Assembly: GCA_026646875.1 (NCBI GenBank) | Contig: JAPKHL010000003.1 | Coordinates: 1-62,925, forward strand | Direction: 5' to 3' | Length of the DNA stretch: 62,925 nucleotides | Origin: Rhodocyclaceae bacterium | Lineage (GTDB): Bacteria > Pseudomonadota > Gammaproteobacteria > Burkholderiales > Rhodocyclaceae | Shown: piece after piece, positions 62,474-62,925 of the stretch | Position numbering within the stretch: the stretch's first letter is position 1 | Layout: every line of letters starts with the position of its first letter | The notes under the pieces: generated by a model | Told to the model about the DNA's origin: nothing | What the model saw: the letters and a program-made list of their open reading frames with translations, nothing else | Database searches by the model: none | Translations under genes and position numbers: made by a program

Positions 62474-62863
62474 GTGTCCGAGAACACCCGGGCCACCGGC
62501 TGGATCGCCGGTTTCGTGCTGCACGTGCTGACCGGCGTGCTTGCCGTACTCGCCCATTACAGCCTGATGTGGGTGGCGCTGTCCGCCGGCATGCCGCCGG
62601 TGATGGCGAGCAGCGCCGGATTCAGCGCGGGGGCGCTGGTCAGGTTCCTGCTCTCCTACACGAGGGTTTTCGTCCCGACCATTGGCGTGCCGTCGGCGCT
62701 GCTGCGGTTCGTGGCTGCCCTTGCGGGCCAGATGCTGGCCAACGCCGCGCTGCTGGCATTGTTCATCCGACTGGAGCTGAATCTCTGGCTGGCGCAGGTG
62801 CTGGTCACGGTGCTGCTGACCGTGGGCAACTATCTCGTTTACCGTCTCTGGGTGTTTCGCTGA
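62474..62863 (+). CDS. GtrA family flippase-like protein (second copy)
   Basis: Membrane protein of 129 residues with four helices (FVLHVLTGVLAVLAHYSLMWVAL, SSAGFSAGALVRFLLSYTRVF, LLRFVAALAGQMLANAALLALF, VLVTVLLTVGNYLVYRLWVF). The last matches the GtrA C-terminal motif. GTG at 62474 is the best start, 13 bases after the GT2 stop. With that GT2 protein it forms a second GtrA/GtrB-type pair, distinct from the one at 56-57 kb. Confidence 0.85.
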   Translation: MSENTRATGWIAGFVLHVLTGVLAVLAHYSLMWVALSAGMPPVMASSAGFSAGALVRFLLSYTRVFVPTIGVPSALLRFVAALAGQMLANAALLALFIRLELNLWLAQVLVTVLLTVGNYLVYRLWVFR

Positions 62864-62883
62864 GTTTCCCTGATTGAGCCGTC

Positions 62884-62925
62884 ATGAATAAAACCGCTTC
62901 CTCCGATCCCGTTGCGCGCGCGCGC
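62884..62925 (+). CDS. Start of a further gene (partial, cut by window edge)
   Basis: An ATG at 62884, 20 bases after the GtrA stop, opens a frame of 14 codons (MNKTASSDPVARAR) that runs off the window. The polar start is like that of a membrane or transferase protein of the same unit. No function can be given, and the ribosome site is weak. Confidence 0.4.
   Translation, partial: MNKTASSDPVARAR

Overview
The window is about 63 kb of GC-rich, tightly packed chromosomal DNA. It has many ATGA/GTGA start-stop overlaps, a Pel polysaccharide locus, a complete general secretion (type II) operon, late cobalamin genes, an LPS-core cluster with msbA, and an exosortase H/IPTL-CTERM pair. Together these suggest a biofilm-forming betaproteobacterium, probably of the Rhodocyclales. 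That placement is inferred from gene content, not from a marker gene.

Layout. 1-3812 (minus): the start of a pel operon, pelX-pelA-pelB(partial). 4050-8187 (plus): a LysM/FecR periplasmic protein, a CHASE2 sensor kinase and an OmpR-type regulator. 8314-13972 (plus): a giant secreted protein ending in an IPTL-CTERM sorting signal, then exosortase H and its associated membrane protein. A GH114 polygalactosaminidase-like gene runs into this unit from the opposite strand (13929-14975). 15176-15250: tRNA-Arg(CCU). 15330-18841: a universal stress protein, cobU, and the divergent cobT-cobS-cobC set. 18851-31851 (plus): ten genes for LPS core/oligosaccharide assembly and export. These are three GT9 heptosyltransferase-type enzymes, three GT4 enzymes, a CgeB-like enzyme, msbA, an O-antigen ligase and a TPR/GT41 protein.

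31894-42595 (minus): the type II secretion operon gspE-F-G-H-I-J-K-L-M-(C-like)-D. 42851-47900 (plus): an orphan Rep_3-type (plasmid-initiator-like) protein, a small lipoprotein, and two secreted proteins of unknown function that each end at a strong terminator. 48032-54812 (plus): a periplasmic PpiC-type isomerase, a Wzm/Wzt polysaccharide ABC exporter, an atypical acyltransferase, a methyltransferase and a second TPR/GT41 protein. 54844-57556 (minus): a GtrB-GtrA-membrane-transferase trio. 57694-62925 (plus): a membrane-anchored glycoside-hydrolase-like protein, a GT39-type transferase, a GT2 enzyme, a second GtrA protein and the first codons of another gene.

Taken together, the window is dominated by cell-envelope and matrix functions: Pel, LPS, an ABC-exported glycan, gtr-type glycan modification, surface-protein sorting by exosortase H, and secretion by T2SS. 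The least explained part is 42.6-47.9 kb. There an orphan initiator-like protein is flanked by copies of AACAATGACAA in opposite orientation. One copy lies next to its own start region. The other overlaps the likely promoter of the following lipoprotein gene. Beyond it are two secreted proteins that look strongly expressed.
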